Part shown: positions 14,333-24,500 of the stretch, piece after piece | Position numbering within the stretch: the first letter of the stretch is position 1 | Layout of the letters: each line of letters begins with the position of its first letter | Assembly: GCA_045543635.1 (NCBI GenBank) | Contig: JAZQMT010000040.1 | Coordinates: forward strand, 1-32,650 | Length of the DNA stretch: 32,650 nt | Source: SIG578 sp045543635 | Lineage (GTDB): Bacteria > Bacillota > Clostridia > Oscillospirales > Ruminococcaceae | Direction: 5' to 3' | Notes under the pieces: generated by a model | Database searches by the model: none | Told to the model about the DNA's origin: nothing | What the model saw: only the letters and a program-made list of their open reading frames with translations | Program-made: the position numbers and the translations under genes

Positions 14333-16564
14333 TTGGAGCAAAAGCAGGTGCTTGAGGTTATAGAAGGTGTTGTTGAAAATATCGTCTATCAAAACGATCA
14401 AACCGGATATAATGTTTTGGAAATTGATGTTGCGGGAACTCTTGTTACTGCTGTCGGCGAGCTGGGTGAGGTGTACGAGGGCGAAAAGGTTCGTCTTTCA
14501 GGGAACTTTACTTCGCATCAAACCTACGGAACGCAGTTTCGTGCTGTTTTTTGCGAACGAAGCCTGCCCAGCGGTGCCAACGATATATACAGATACCTTG
14601 CCTCCGGCGTTATCCGCGGAGTCGGGGACAAAACTGCTTCAGCCATTGTGGCACAGTTCGGGGAACAAACCCTTGAGATTATCGAAAAAGAACCGGAGCG
14701 CCTAAAAGCAGTCCGCGGAATTTCGCAGTCCAAAGCCGAGCAGATTGGAAGAGAATTTCAAAAGATTTTCGGTGCTCGCAGTATTATGCGTGAGCTGTCA
14801 AGCCTGTCTGTCGGAGCGGGAGAGAGTATCCGTGCTTATAAAAAATTCGGCAGTCGCACCCTCGAAATTGTCCGTGAGAATCCGTATGTTCTTTGCGGTG
14901 AGGATGTGGGTATGCCCTTTGAAAACGCTGATGCTATTGCACAGCGCCTTGGCTTTGAAAATAATAACCCCTGTCGTTTGCGGGCAGGGCTTCTGCATGT
15001 TATGCACCATAACACCAAAAACGGTCACACCTATCTTCCAAAAGCAAAGCTTATCAGTATTACACAGGCGTTTTTAGCCGCCGATAATGCCGATTTTGAA
15101 GCCCAGATTAGCTGGCTTTGCAATAGTAATATGCTGATTGAGTCAGAGGTGGAGGGGAAAGCGGCCGTTTTTCTTCCCATCTATTATATCAGTGAAAGCT
15201 ATATTGCGCATCGAATTACCCGCCTTTTGCAGGAGGAAACAGAGAAACCTGAAAATATTGATGCGCTTATCGCGCGCGAGCAGGAGCTTCTCGGCATTTG
15301 CTATGCGCGCCTTCAAAAAGCTGCTATCCGCACGGCACTAATGCAGAATGTCTTTATCCTGACGGGCGGCCCCGGAACGGGTAAAACTACGGCGCTTAAT
15401 GGAATTATCTCATTGTTTGAAAAACAGAATATGCGCGTTTTGCTTGCCGCTCCTACCGGAAGGGCTGCCCAGCGTATGAGTGAGGTTACGGGGCGCGAGG
15501 CAAAAACCGTTCACCGACTTTTGGAGGTGACCTATTCTGAAAACGATATTCCGCGCTTTCAGCGCAACGAGGAAAACCCGCTGAAAGCCGATGTGATTAT
15601 CATAGATGAGATTTCCATGGTCGATGTAATTTTATTTGCATCATTGCTGCGTGCCATGCCCGCAGGTTGCCGTATTATTATGGTGGGGGATTCCGACCAG
15701 CTCCCGTCCGTCGGAGCGGGCAGAGTTTTAAAAGATCTCTGCACCGATGACTTTGTACCGACCGTCCGTCTTACAGAGGTGTTTCGTCAGGCAGCAGAAA
15801 GCATGATAGTTACGAATGCACACCTTATTGTCCGCGGTGAACTGCCGCAACTGCATCATAAGGAAAATGACTTTTTCTTTTTGAGCCGACAGTCGGCAGA
15901 AAAAACTGCCGATACCGTTGTGGACCTGTGTGTCCGCCGTCTCCCCAAGGCTTATGGAGTTTCACCTATGGTGGATATTCAGGTGCTTTGCCCGGGCAGG
16001 AAAGGTGAGCTTGGTACAGCAGAGCTTAACCGCCGTTTGCAGTCAGCCCTAAATCCTCCCTCAGAGCAAAAAGGGGAGGTGCGCTTTGCAGGTGTTATTT
16101 ACCGCAGCGGTGATAGAGTGATGCAGATAAAAAATAATTATGATATTATGTGGATTCGTGATAATGGGGAAAACGGATTGGGTGTGTATAATGGTGATAT
16201 TGGCATTATTGTAGGGATAGACCGTGCTTCGTCTATCCTTCGCATCCGTTTTGATGACCGAGAGGTGGATTACCCGTTTGACCTGCTTTCCGAGCTGGAA
16301 CATGCCTATGCCATTACGGTGCATAAAAGTCAAGGCAGTGAATACCGTATGGTGGTTTTGCCCCTGTTCCGTTATTTTGATAAACTGTATTACCGCAATC
16401 TATTATATACCGCTGTTACTCGCGCTAAGGAACTGCTGGTCCTTACAGGTGATCAGCAGGCGGTTTTGCGCATGGTACAGAATAACCGTAAGATCGAGCG
16501 ATACACGGCGCTTGCGGCTTTTCTCAGAGCAGGAATAAAGGAATATGAGCAAATCGGTTTTTAA
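14333..16564 (+). CDS. recD2: RecD2-type ATP-dependent DNA helicase (YrrC family)
   Basis: A 743-residue SF1B 5'-3' helicase of the RecBC-independent RecD2 class, active in repair and fork processing. The N-terminal OB-like/helix-hairpin region (about 1-200) includes the GVIRGVGDKTASAIVAQFG HhH. Motor motifs are TGGPGTGKTT (Walker A, about 344-353), the Q/motif Ia block LAAPTGRAAQRMSE, IIIDEISMVD (Walker B, Asp425-Glu426), MVGDSDQLPSVGAG and, near the end, AITVHKSQGSEY (His664). The SH3 insert lies between about 560 and 650. I start it at TTG 14333 because of the nine-base SD ending at 14329. It is preceded by trmD and overlaps comF by 20 bases. Confidence 0.93.
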   Translation: MEQKQVLEVIEGVVENIVYQNDQTGYNVLEIDVAGTLVTAVGELGEVYEGEKVRLSGNFTSHQTYGTQFRAVFCERSLPSGANDIYRYLASGVIRGVGDKTASAIVAQFGEQTLEIIEKEPERLKAVRGISQSKAEQIGREFQKIFGARSIMRELSSLSVGAGESIRAYKKFGSRTLEIVRENPYVLCGEDVGMPFENADAIAQRLGFENNNPCRLRAGLLHVMHHNTKNGHTYLPKAKLISITQAFLAADNADFEAQISWLCNSNMLIESEVEGKAAVFLPIYYISESYIAHRITRLLQEETEKPENIDALIAREQELLGICYARLQKAAIRTALMQNVFILTGGPGTGKTTALNGIISLFEKQNMRVLLAAPTGRAAQRMSEVTGREAKTVHRLLEVTYSENDIPRFQRNEENPLKADVIIIDEISMVDVILFASLLRAMPAGCRIIMVGDSDQLPSVGAGRVLKDLCTDDFVPTVRLTEVFRQAAESMIVTNAHLIVRGELPQLHHKENDFFFLSRQSAEKTADTVVDLCVRRLPKAYGVSPMVDIQVLCPGRKGELGTAELNRRLQSALNPPSEQKGEVRFAGVIYRSGDRVMQIKNNYDIMWIRDNGENGLGVYNGDIGIIVGIDRASSILRIRFDDREVDYPFDLLSELEHAYAITVHKSQGSEYRMVVLPLFRYFDKLYYRNLLYTAVTRAKELLVLTGDQQAVLRMVQNNRKIERYTALAAFLRAGIKEYEQIGF

Positions 16565-17237
16565 GCGGTTTTTCGGACTGGTCTTTTTGGAAAAATGCGC
16601 CCTTTGCAAAAAACCGACCGGTGCGGCGCTTTGTGATAACTGCCTTGAAAAACTAAAACCTCTCTCTTCCTTCTGTTGCGAGGTCTGTGGAAAACCCATC
16701 GGCAGCTGTGTCTGTAAAAAGATTGATTCCTGCTTTAAAAGATGCGTCAGTGCCTTCCGATTTGAAGATGAGGCGGTTTCTGCTCTTGTTTATAAACTTA
16801 AAAAGAATGGCAGCCGAGAGGTTGCGTGTCTACTTGCAGATGCACTTGCCGCTCGCGTGCGCTCGGAACTTGGCTCAATTAAATTTGATTATGTTACCTT
16901 TGTGCCAATGCGCAAAGCTGTCCGCAGAAGAAAAGGCTTTGACCACGCACAGCTTCTTGCCAAAGAGCTTGCTCTAAAATTGGACATTGTGTTCACAGCT
17001 CCTCCGCTTGCTAGAAAGAAGGCCTCAAAACAAAAATATCTTGAGCTTGATAAAAGAAAGAAAAACGCCCAAAGTGCCTTTGTTCCTCTCTCCCGAAAGC
17101 TTCTTTCGGGAATTGTGCTTGTTATTGATGATGTTATGACAACAGGCAGCACTTTGTCTGCTTGTTCTCATATTCTATTGAGTGCGGGTGCCCGAGAGGT
17201 CTACTGTGCAACGGCAGCAACATCAGTAAAAAAATAG
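16545..17237 (+). CDS. comF: ComF-family protein (zinc ribbon plus phosphoribosyltransferase-like domain)
   Basis: A 230-residue protein. Four Cys pairs (18/21, 30/33, 45/48, 55/57) form N-terminal zinc-ribbon structures. The rest is a type I PRTase fold with FVPMRKAVRRRKGFDHAQLLAK (as two consecutive blocks, about 124-145) and the PRPP loop VIDDVMTTGSTL (193-204). In competent Bacillus and Helicobacter, ComF/ComFC assists uptake or integration of single-stranded DNA, but the family is also widespread in bacteria not known to take up DNA. The gene overlaps the end of recD2 by 20 bases, with AAGGAAT just before its ATG. That pairing suggests linked DNA metabolism. No terminator was seen before the mreB promoter. 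Confidence 0.9.
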   Translation: MSKSVFKRFFGLVFLEKCALCKKPTGAALCDNCLEKLKPLSSFCCEVCGKPIGSCVCKKIDSCFKRCVSAFRFEDEAVSALVYKLKKNGSREVACLLADALAARVRSELGSIKFDYVTFVPMRKAVRRRKGFDHAQLLAKELALKLDIVFTAPPLARKKASKQKYLELDKRKKNAQSAFVPLSRKLLSGIVLVIDDVMTTGSTLSACSHILLSAGAREVYCATAATSVKK

Positions 17238-17250
17238 TAAAAAGATTTCG

Positions 17251-17279
17251 TTGAAAAAAATCATGTTTTGTAGTAGAAT
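17251..17279 (+). promoter_or_regulatory. Sigma-A promoter of mreB
   Basis: TTGAAA (17251-17256), 17 bases, TAGAAT (17274-17279), 31 bases before the ATG. Confidence 0.6.
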
Positions 17280-17310
17280 AATGTTAGGAATATAGAAAGG
17301 AAGACAGCAT

Positions 17311-18309
17311 ATGCCGCTTGATATCGGAATTGATTTGGGAACTGCCACTGTGCAGGTTTATATCGGAGGAGAAATTGTCATTAGTGAACCCTCGGTTATT
17401 GCGCTGAATACCAATACAGGGAAGGTTGTCGCAGTCGGAACGGAAGCGCAAACCATGATCGGGAGGACTCCTTCCCATATTGTCGCCACTCGTCCGCTTG
17501 AAAAAGGCGTTATTGCCGAAATCAAGAGCTGTCAGAAAATGATTCGCTATTTTGTTGAGAAATCTTGTAAGAACCGCGTTTTTCGTCCTCGTGTGGCTAT
17601 TTGTATTCCTTCCGAGGTTACAGAAGTTGAGCGTCAAGCTGTTGTTGAGGCGGCGGATGCAGCAGGTGCCAAAAGCGTTATTACGATTGAGGAACCTATG
17701 GCAGCCGCTATCGGTGCAGGGCTGGATGTTCTGCGCCCCGGAGGAAACATGATCCTCGATATTGGCGGAGGTACTGCCGATATTGCTGTAATTACCCTTG
17801 GCGGAATTGCGGAATCGGTTTCTCTTAAAATTGCGGGCAACACCTTTGACGAAACCATCGTGAAAGCAATTAAAAATAATTATAATCTTATTATCGGTTC
17901 GCGTATGGCAGAGCGTATTAAAATCGAGCTTCCCAAGGCTATAGAACAGGGAATAAAAATATCGGTCAAGGGAAAAAATGCGTTGACAGGGCTTCCCGAA
18001 ATGATAGAGGTTGACCCGAATGAGGTTCGCAGTTATTTTGATGAGAATTTTAAAATTATCGTTGACGCTCTGATTGCCACGCTTGACAAAACTCCGCCCG
18101 AGCTTGTTGCTGATATTTCGGAACAGGGAATTTGGCTTACCGGCGGCGGGGCGCTGATTTATGGGCTTGCTGAGCTTATTGAGCAGCGTACCGGTATCAA
18201 GACGATTTACCCACCTCAGCCGGATAAATGCGTTGTTATCGGTGCGGGAAAGGCTTTTGAATATCTCGGCGATTTGCAGGATGGTTTGGTGTCGGAACGC
18301 AAACTGTAA
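17311..18309 (+). CDS. mreB: MreB-family rod-shape actin (MreB/Mbl/MreBH type)
   Basis: Actin homologue that forms membrane-bound filaments guiding the RodA/PBP2 elongation machinery. It has 332 residues. ATPase signatures are DLGTATVQVY (phosphate 1, 8-17), EEPMAAAIGAGLDV (about 130-143), LDIGGGTADIAV (phosphate 2, about 149-160) and LTGGGALIYGL (adenosine motif, about 276-286). All filament and nucleotide residues I can check are present. mreC and mreD do not follow, so this is a stand-alone copy, as B. subtilis mbl and mreBH are; which paralogue cannot be told. AGAAAGGAAG precedes the ATG, with a promoter at 17251-17279. An antisense open frame over this gene is a coding-composition shadow. 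Confidence 0.94.
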   Translation: MPLDIGIDLGTATVQVYIGGEIVISEPSVIALNTNTGKVVAVGTEAQTMIGRTPSHIVATRPLEKGVIAEIKSCQKMIRYFVEKSCKNRVFRPRVAICIPSEVTEVERQAVVEAADAAGAKSVITIEEPMAAAIGAGLDVLRPGGNMILDIGGGTADIAVITLGGIAESVSLKIAGNTFDETIVKAIKNNYNLIIGSRMAERIKIELPKAIEQGIKISVKGKNALTGLPEMIEVDPNEVRSYFDENFKIIVDALIATLDKTPPELVADISEQGIWLTGGGALIYGLAELIEQRTGIKTIYPPQPDKCVVIGAGKAFEYLGDLQDGLVSERKL

Positions 18310-18414
18310 ACTTTGTAAAAATAACATAAAACAGGTATTGTTTTGCAAAGTGCACAAATTGAGTTTTTTTGAATTGTGTATCATGACGAAAATGAAAAAC
18401 TGGTTACCTTTTTG

Positions 18415-18443
18415 TTTACAAAAGCGTAGGTTTATGGTATCCT
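18415..18443 (+). promoter_or_regulatory. Sigma-A promoter of the giant surface protein
   Basis: TTTACA (18415-18420), 17 bases, TATCCT (18438-18443) with an extended -10 TGG. It leaves a roughly 100-base A+T-rich 5' UTR before the ATG at 18552, with no clear terminator for mreB upstream. Confidence 0.5.
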
Positions 18444-18551
18444 ATAGTAAAGTGGCGTGTTGGACTTTGGGATAATTATACCTTGAGTTTCATGTTACTA
18501 AAATTTATTGTGTAAGTACGAAAATTTACATAAGAAAGGAAAAGAGAGATA

Positions 18552-21500
18552 ATGAAACTTTCTAAAAAGATCGTTGCAGTTATTCTCACAATGGCGCTTA
18601 TTGTGGCACAGCTCACAGTGCTTCCGTTTGCTGAGAATACCTATGCATCCGGCCTTGGCGACGGCGCGAGCTACGCTTTGAAGGTTCCTGCTGATGAAAA
18701 AGTCGGTTACACCGATGAAGACAACGGCTGGGCCTATGCTGACGCAGGCCTCGGCATCAATGCCGAAAATACTGGGTATGGTTCATCGAGCACCACCCGC
18801 TATATCTACACCGCAAGTGTAGAAGGCGAGCGCTTTTTTGCTCTGAGACCAGCGGCCAATGCAACTTCCGGTTCTGCAAGCGTTAAGTTCTTTAACAACG
18901 CTTACAATACATATGACCAGGAGTCTACCCGCATTTATAATGGTATTCCTTCTGTTGTTACCTCTTCGGGTATCAGCGGCATGGCGTTCCGTTTTAAAGG
19001 CGAGGGCAGCGCTTCCGATGTAATGTATTTGAACCTTAGCCTTGCAGCAGAGGGGAAAGGTCTTGCAAATTACAATTATGTCGTAAAGAGCGGTATTAAG
19101 TTCCTTGATGTTGCAACCGGAAAAGTCACAGATGTTGCTTATGATGCACAAAAAGGTGGCATTAAACTCGCCGGTAATGTGGATGGTTGGCTTTATGCTC
19201 CTTTCGCAGGAATTATTGATGTTTCCGGCAATGCCATCACTGCGGCAGCACTTTCCGATGGATACAGAGGTATCAAGGTAGCTTTTGCAACCGCAGATTA
19301 CAATGGCAAAACTCTTTATATGGGTAATGTCATGTTTACCCAGAATTTGGAAAAGTTCCAGATCATTCATGGCGCTCCTGAAACTCCTGCTCTTAAAGAA
19401 GCGGGTAAGGATTATATTGAGGTAAATGCAGTAGACGGTGTTCTCTATTCTATTGATGATGGCGAGGATAAAGCTTGGAGCGAAAGCGGCAAGTTTACAG
19501 GTCTTGCTGAAGGCACCAACTATACTGTTTATGCAAAATATGATGCTTCAAATGCCAAGTATGTTGTAAACGCTGTTCTTTCAACTGCAGGTGTTTCTGC
19601 TCCTGTTCTGCTTGATAAAGACCACGAGTCCATTACAATTGCTGTGAAGGACGGTCAGGAGTATTCCCTTGATCAGAAAGAGTGGAGTACCACCGGAAAG
19701 TTTACCGGTCTTACAGAGCAAACTGAGTATACTGTTTACACCAGAAATATTAAGGAACTTGATGAGGTTAAGAGCATTGCGGTTACTACCAGTGTAATGC
19801 CGTATGCTTCCGGTATGCAGGATGGTGCTTTTAACGCAGTTCTCCTCCCCGATTACAACACCCTTGCTTCTTCCTTTGTCTCTGCTGACGATACTCTTGG
19901 TATGGATGAGGCAGGTAATTATGTTGCCAATGGATTTATAAATATTAAAGCTCTTGATTCTGAGAAATTCCTTGCGCTTTCTCCTAAGGATGGCAAGGAG
20001 GGTACAGTTTCAATAAACGCTGCAAAGATTACCTATGGTGTCAATGCAGGTCTTGCTTCCGATATGGAAGCCGCAGATTCTCTCAAGGGTCTTGCTCTCC
20101 GTGTCCGCTTTGAGGATGATAAAAATACTGCAGCTGCGTTTGATGTTGCTCTTGGCAATTACACTGCTGTTGATGGTGTTTATGCATTTATCGATGCTGA
20201 AACCGGCATTCAGTCTACTGTCATCCGCACAGGCAGCTTTACCGTCTCCGGTAAGCTCAACGGCTGGTTGATGATTCCTTTCACCATGCTTAAAAACGGT
20301 GAGGCTGTTCTCTCTGCAGAGACTCTCAAAACCGAATATAAAACTTTAGACATCACCCTGCATGGTGCCGGTTGCACGCACTCTGTTATCGGTGATTGGA
20401 CTGAGCGTACCCTCTACATAGGTAACTCTCTGTTCTATACAGATGCTGAAACCTTTACTGAGGTTCGCGGTGTTCCCAATGTTCCTGAGATTGCAGATAA
20501 TACAACAACCTCCATCATCATTACTCCGGATGAGGGTGTTGAGTATTCAATCGACAATGGTGCTACATGGACAACAAACGGCAAGTTTACCGGTCTTTCC
20601 GAGGCTTCTGAGTATGTATTCCTTGCAAGATACATCGGTAAAACCAAAACTCGTCAGTTCAATGCTTACACTGCTGCAGGCGTCAGCATGTTCGCAACCC
20701 GTAGCAATACTACCAACAAATACAGCACAGGCGATAATGACGGTGCATATTATATGTTCCGCGTTCCTAATACGGATGCCAGCAACAACGCTCTGCCTAA
20801 AAATGCCTCCGGCAGATCTTATGTCACCAAAGAAATCGGTAATTTTGATACCATTCCCGCCGCTTTAGGTAAAAATGCGGACACCAATGTATATATGGAA
20901 AACGGTGTTCTGTTTGTTGAAACTTTCCATGGTGATACGTTATATGAGCTGGAGACCAACACTGCTGATGATGTAAATATCTTTATAAAGAGTAACGGCT
21001 ATTATAACGGCGAGCAATTCTACAGTTCTAAAGGTATTCCCTCTGAAATTGATGCTTCTAAGATTACCGGCTTTGCATTCCGTATTAAGGTTACAGGCGG
21101 TACTGCAGGTCAGTTGTCCGGCATCGACATCCGTTTTGATTATGGTGACGGAGATGGAGACGGAAAGAATGATTTCCTTGGATTCTTCAGAGCAGGAGTA
21201 AAAGAGTACCAGTTTATTGATAGTGTTACAGGTATTGTCAGTACCATTAAGGTAGATAATGCATTTGTTATAGACAGAGAACTTGATGGATGGCTGATTG
21301 CTCCTCTTACCGCTCACCAGAGCTACAATAAAAAGCCTTCGGCTGCACTGGCGGCAATGATTGCTAATTATGATGGCTTTGGATTGTATATGCATAATCC
21401 CAATTGTTCTACCAGCCACGGCTCTTCATGGAGTGACTGGTCGGGTAGAAAACTCTACGTCGGCGATAGCTTGTTCCTCACTGATATGGAATTGTTTATG

Positions 21501-24500
21501 GATGCGCATGCTGCTCCTCCGGTTCCTACACTTGTTTCCAAGTCCAGCTCTTCCATTATTGTTAATGCTGAAGAGGGAACAAAATATTCTATCGTTAAAT
21601 CCGATGCCCCCGATGTAGTTTTAGAAGCAAATAACACCACCGGTATTTTCAACGGTCTTGAAGAAAATACACAGTATACTGTTATCGCTTCTCACGACAG
21701 AAATGATATTACTGCACAGTACTCATGGTACACCGATCTGTCTAGTCCTCCGCTTACTCCTCCTGTGCTCAAGAATAAAACCTTTACCACATTAAGTGTT
21801 GAGGTTGTTCACGGTCTTGAGTATAGTATTGACGGAAAAACATGGACCGAGGATGGCGAATGGGCAGGACTTGAGATCGATACAGAGTATACGGTCATTG
21901 CAAGAAATAAGGTAACCAAAGAAAGAGTCAGCAAGGTTTATTGCACCGAAGCTTATGTAAACATTTATGCTACCGGTTTTGGTGATACTACTACATGGAT
22001 TCTCGAGATGCCTAATCCTGCTGTTACTCCTACTACCTCAGCATCTTTAATTACTACTACAAAGAGATTTAGTCCTACAGGCGCTACTAATGTTCCTCTT
22101 AATATTGTTGAGTCTTATGGCGATTATCTCGCACAGGCTTCACTTTATCCGAGTCCTGATACCGGAGCGCATGACTGCGGCATTTTAACTGCAAAGAGCA
22201 GTGCTAAATATGGTACAACCGGTTTGCCTCAGGAAATCACCCTGTGGAGACAAGAGGGTGTTGCTTTCCGTGTAAAGGCTGAAGGTATTACCGGAAGCGG
22301 AAGCCCCGGCTTGTTATCTGTTTATACAAACTCCGGAAAGGGTTATACCATAGCGCAGAGCTCTGCTGATGATATTGAGTTCTATTATATCGACAAGGCC
22401 ACCGGCAATATGGTAAGGAAAGATCAGAGTGTTCGCTTTGAATTTACAGAGGACTTTGATGGTTGGATCATTGTTCCTATGAAGTCTATTCTTGGTGGTG
22501 CTGTAACCGAAAAATGGCTGAGAGAAAACTTTAATGGTTTTGAGCTTTATCTGCATGATGGCATAAACTGTACCCACAAGGCAACAGAGAGCTGCTGGGT
22601 AGATAGAAAGTTCTATGTTGGTAATATGCTCTTTGTTGATGATCTCCAAACATTCTTAAGCATTCATGCATCTCCCGGAGTACCGTCAGTTAAAGAAAAA
22701 GATTCAAGCTCGGTAACTCTCAACGAGATTGATAATGCTCTGTATGCGATTGACGATGGTAGCGGAAAGTATAAATGGCAAACATCGCCTGAATTTAAAA
22801 ATCTTAAAGAGAACACTGAATATAAGTTTGTAACTATGTATGACAGTGAACTCGCTACTAAGGTATCTAATCCTCTTGCGGTTTATACTGATCAGACCAA
22901 TCCTTCTCTTGATGCTCCTCAGCTTATAGAAGGAAGCCTTACATACAACTCTTTCAAAATTCAAGTTGTTCCCGGTATTGAGTATACACTGTATGGAGAA
23001 GTTCTGTATAACGAGCATGGCTTGTTTGAAGGTCTTGAACCCGGCGTAAAATATACCGTAATTGGACGCGATAAGCAGTCCCTGGAAACTACGGCATCTC
23101 TTGCTGTGACTACTCCTTATCCTGAGCAGATTTATGATAGAGGAGATGGCTCACACACATGGTTTACTGTTCCCAAGGAAAGTGATGAGTATACCGCTTA
23201 TTATGCAGGTAAAACAATAGGTTGGAACTCTGACCATACAGCAGGTATGGAAGTTACCAAGGGTGGTCACTGTGATGTTGTAACCATTGATGGCGAAAGA
23301 TTTGTTAACTTTACTTCCCGCTCTACAAACGATAACTTTACCCTTGCACATTACAAAGAATGGAATCGTACTCAGGGTATTCCGGATAATATCTGGGTCA
23401 AAGATATGTGGGCTATTGCTATCAGACTTAAGGTTGATGAATATGAACCTCAGGAAACTGATCCTACCTTCTCCACATATTATCGAGATACTTCTTCTAA
23501 TATGAACAAGGCATATGAGGGCGGATGGACCTATTATACTATAGATAATGAAACCAAAACATGGCAGAAGAATGTATACAACACTCGCTTCTCCTTTAAT
23601 GGATTTGATGGTTGGCTCATTCTGCCGTTCAGCAGCTTGACTAAGAACTCCAGCATGACTTACAGCTGGTTCCAGAACGAATTCTGTGGTATTGATATTT
23701 ATCTGCGTGGCGGTTCGAGTTATGGTAATTCCACATGGCAGGATATTGGATTCTATGTCGGCGATTCGGTATTCATTGAAGATCCCGATAAGTTTACCTC
23801 TATTTATGCTCCTAATACCGAGGAATCCATTGCCGGCGTAACACGCAACACAGTAACCGATCCCGCTATCCCCGGTGTTATGATGAATGACTGTACAGGA
23901 GAAAAAATAGGTAACGGTGTTGTAGCTGTCAATAAGACAAAGGTTACTCTTACATCTGTTACAAAGCCTAATGAGACCAGTAAGGCACTCTTAATTGATC
24001 CCGGTGACGGATTATCCAGTGCTACTCTGCTCAATGATGCTCTAAACTTTAGAGGAGAGGTTCCGCAGGAAATTTCAGATAAAGTTGTAAGCTCTTTGGG
24101 TGTTGCATTCTATGTCGAGGTACCCAAAACATTCACACAAAGAGTTGGCTTTGGCATGGAAATTCTTGAGGAAAAAACCGAATACTTTAATTTCGGAACC
24201 TATGAGGAATCTTATCATTACACTATTTCAAATGGTGTAGCTAAAAAGAATTACGGTTCAATTGAGTTGAAGCCTGGTTTCAAAGGATATGTCATGCTTC
24301 CGTTCGATAATTTCGAATATGATACCGTGCTTTCCGCATTTGTCGATGGAATGCTCTTCTCGCCTGACACTATCGAGCAATTTAGCTTGGTCTTTGATAC
24401 TTTAGCATTCCCTGCATTGAGCGAGAGCTACTTCTTCTTTGATGACTTTATGTTCTATCAAAACGTTGAGGATTTTGTTACTGCTATTCTCAAAATTCAA

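Noticed and set aside
17284..18384. 366-codon open frame antisense to mreB
   Set aside because: It has no RBS or recognisable domain, and mreB on the other strand has every ATPase motif; it is a codon-bias shadow.
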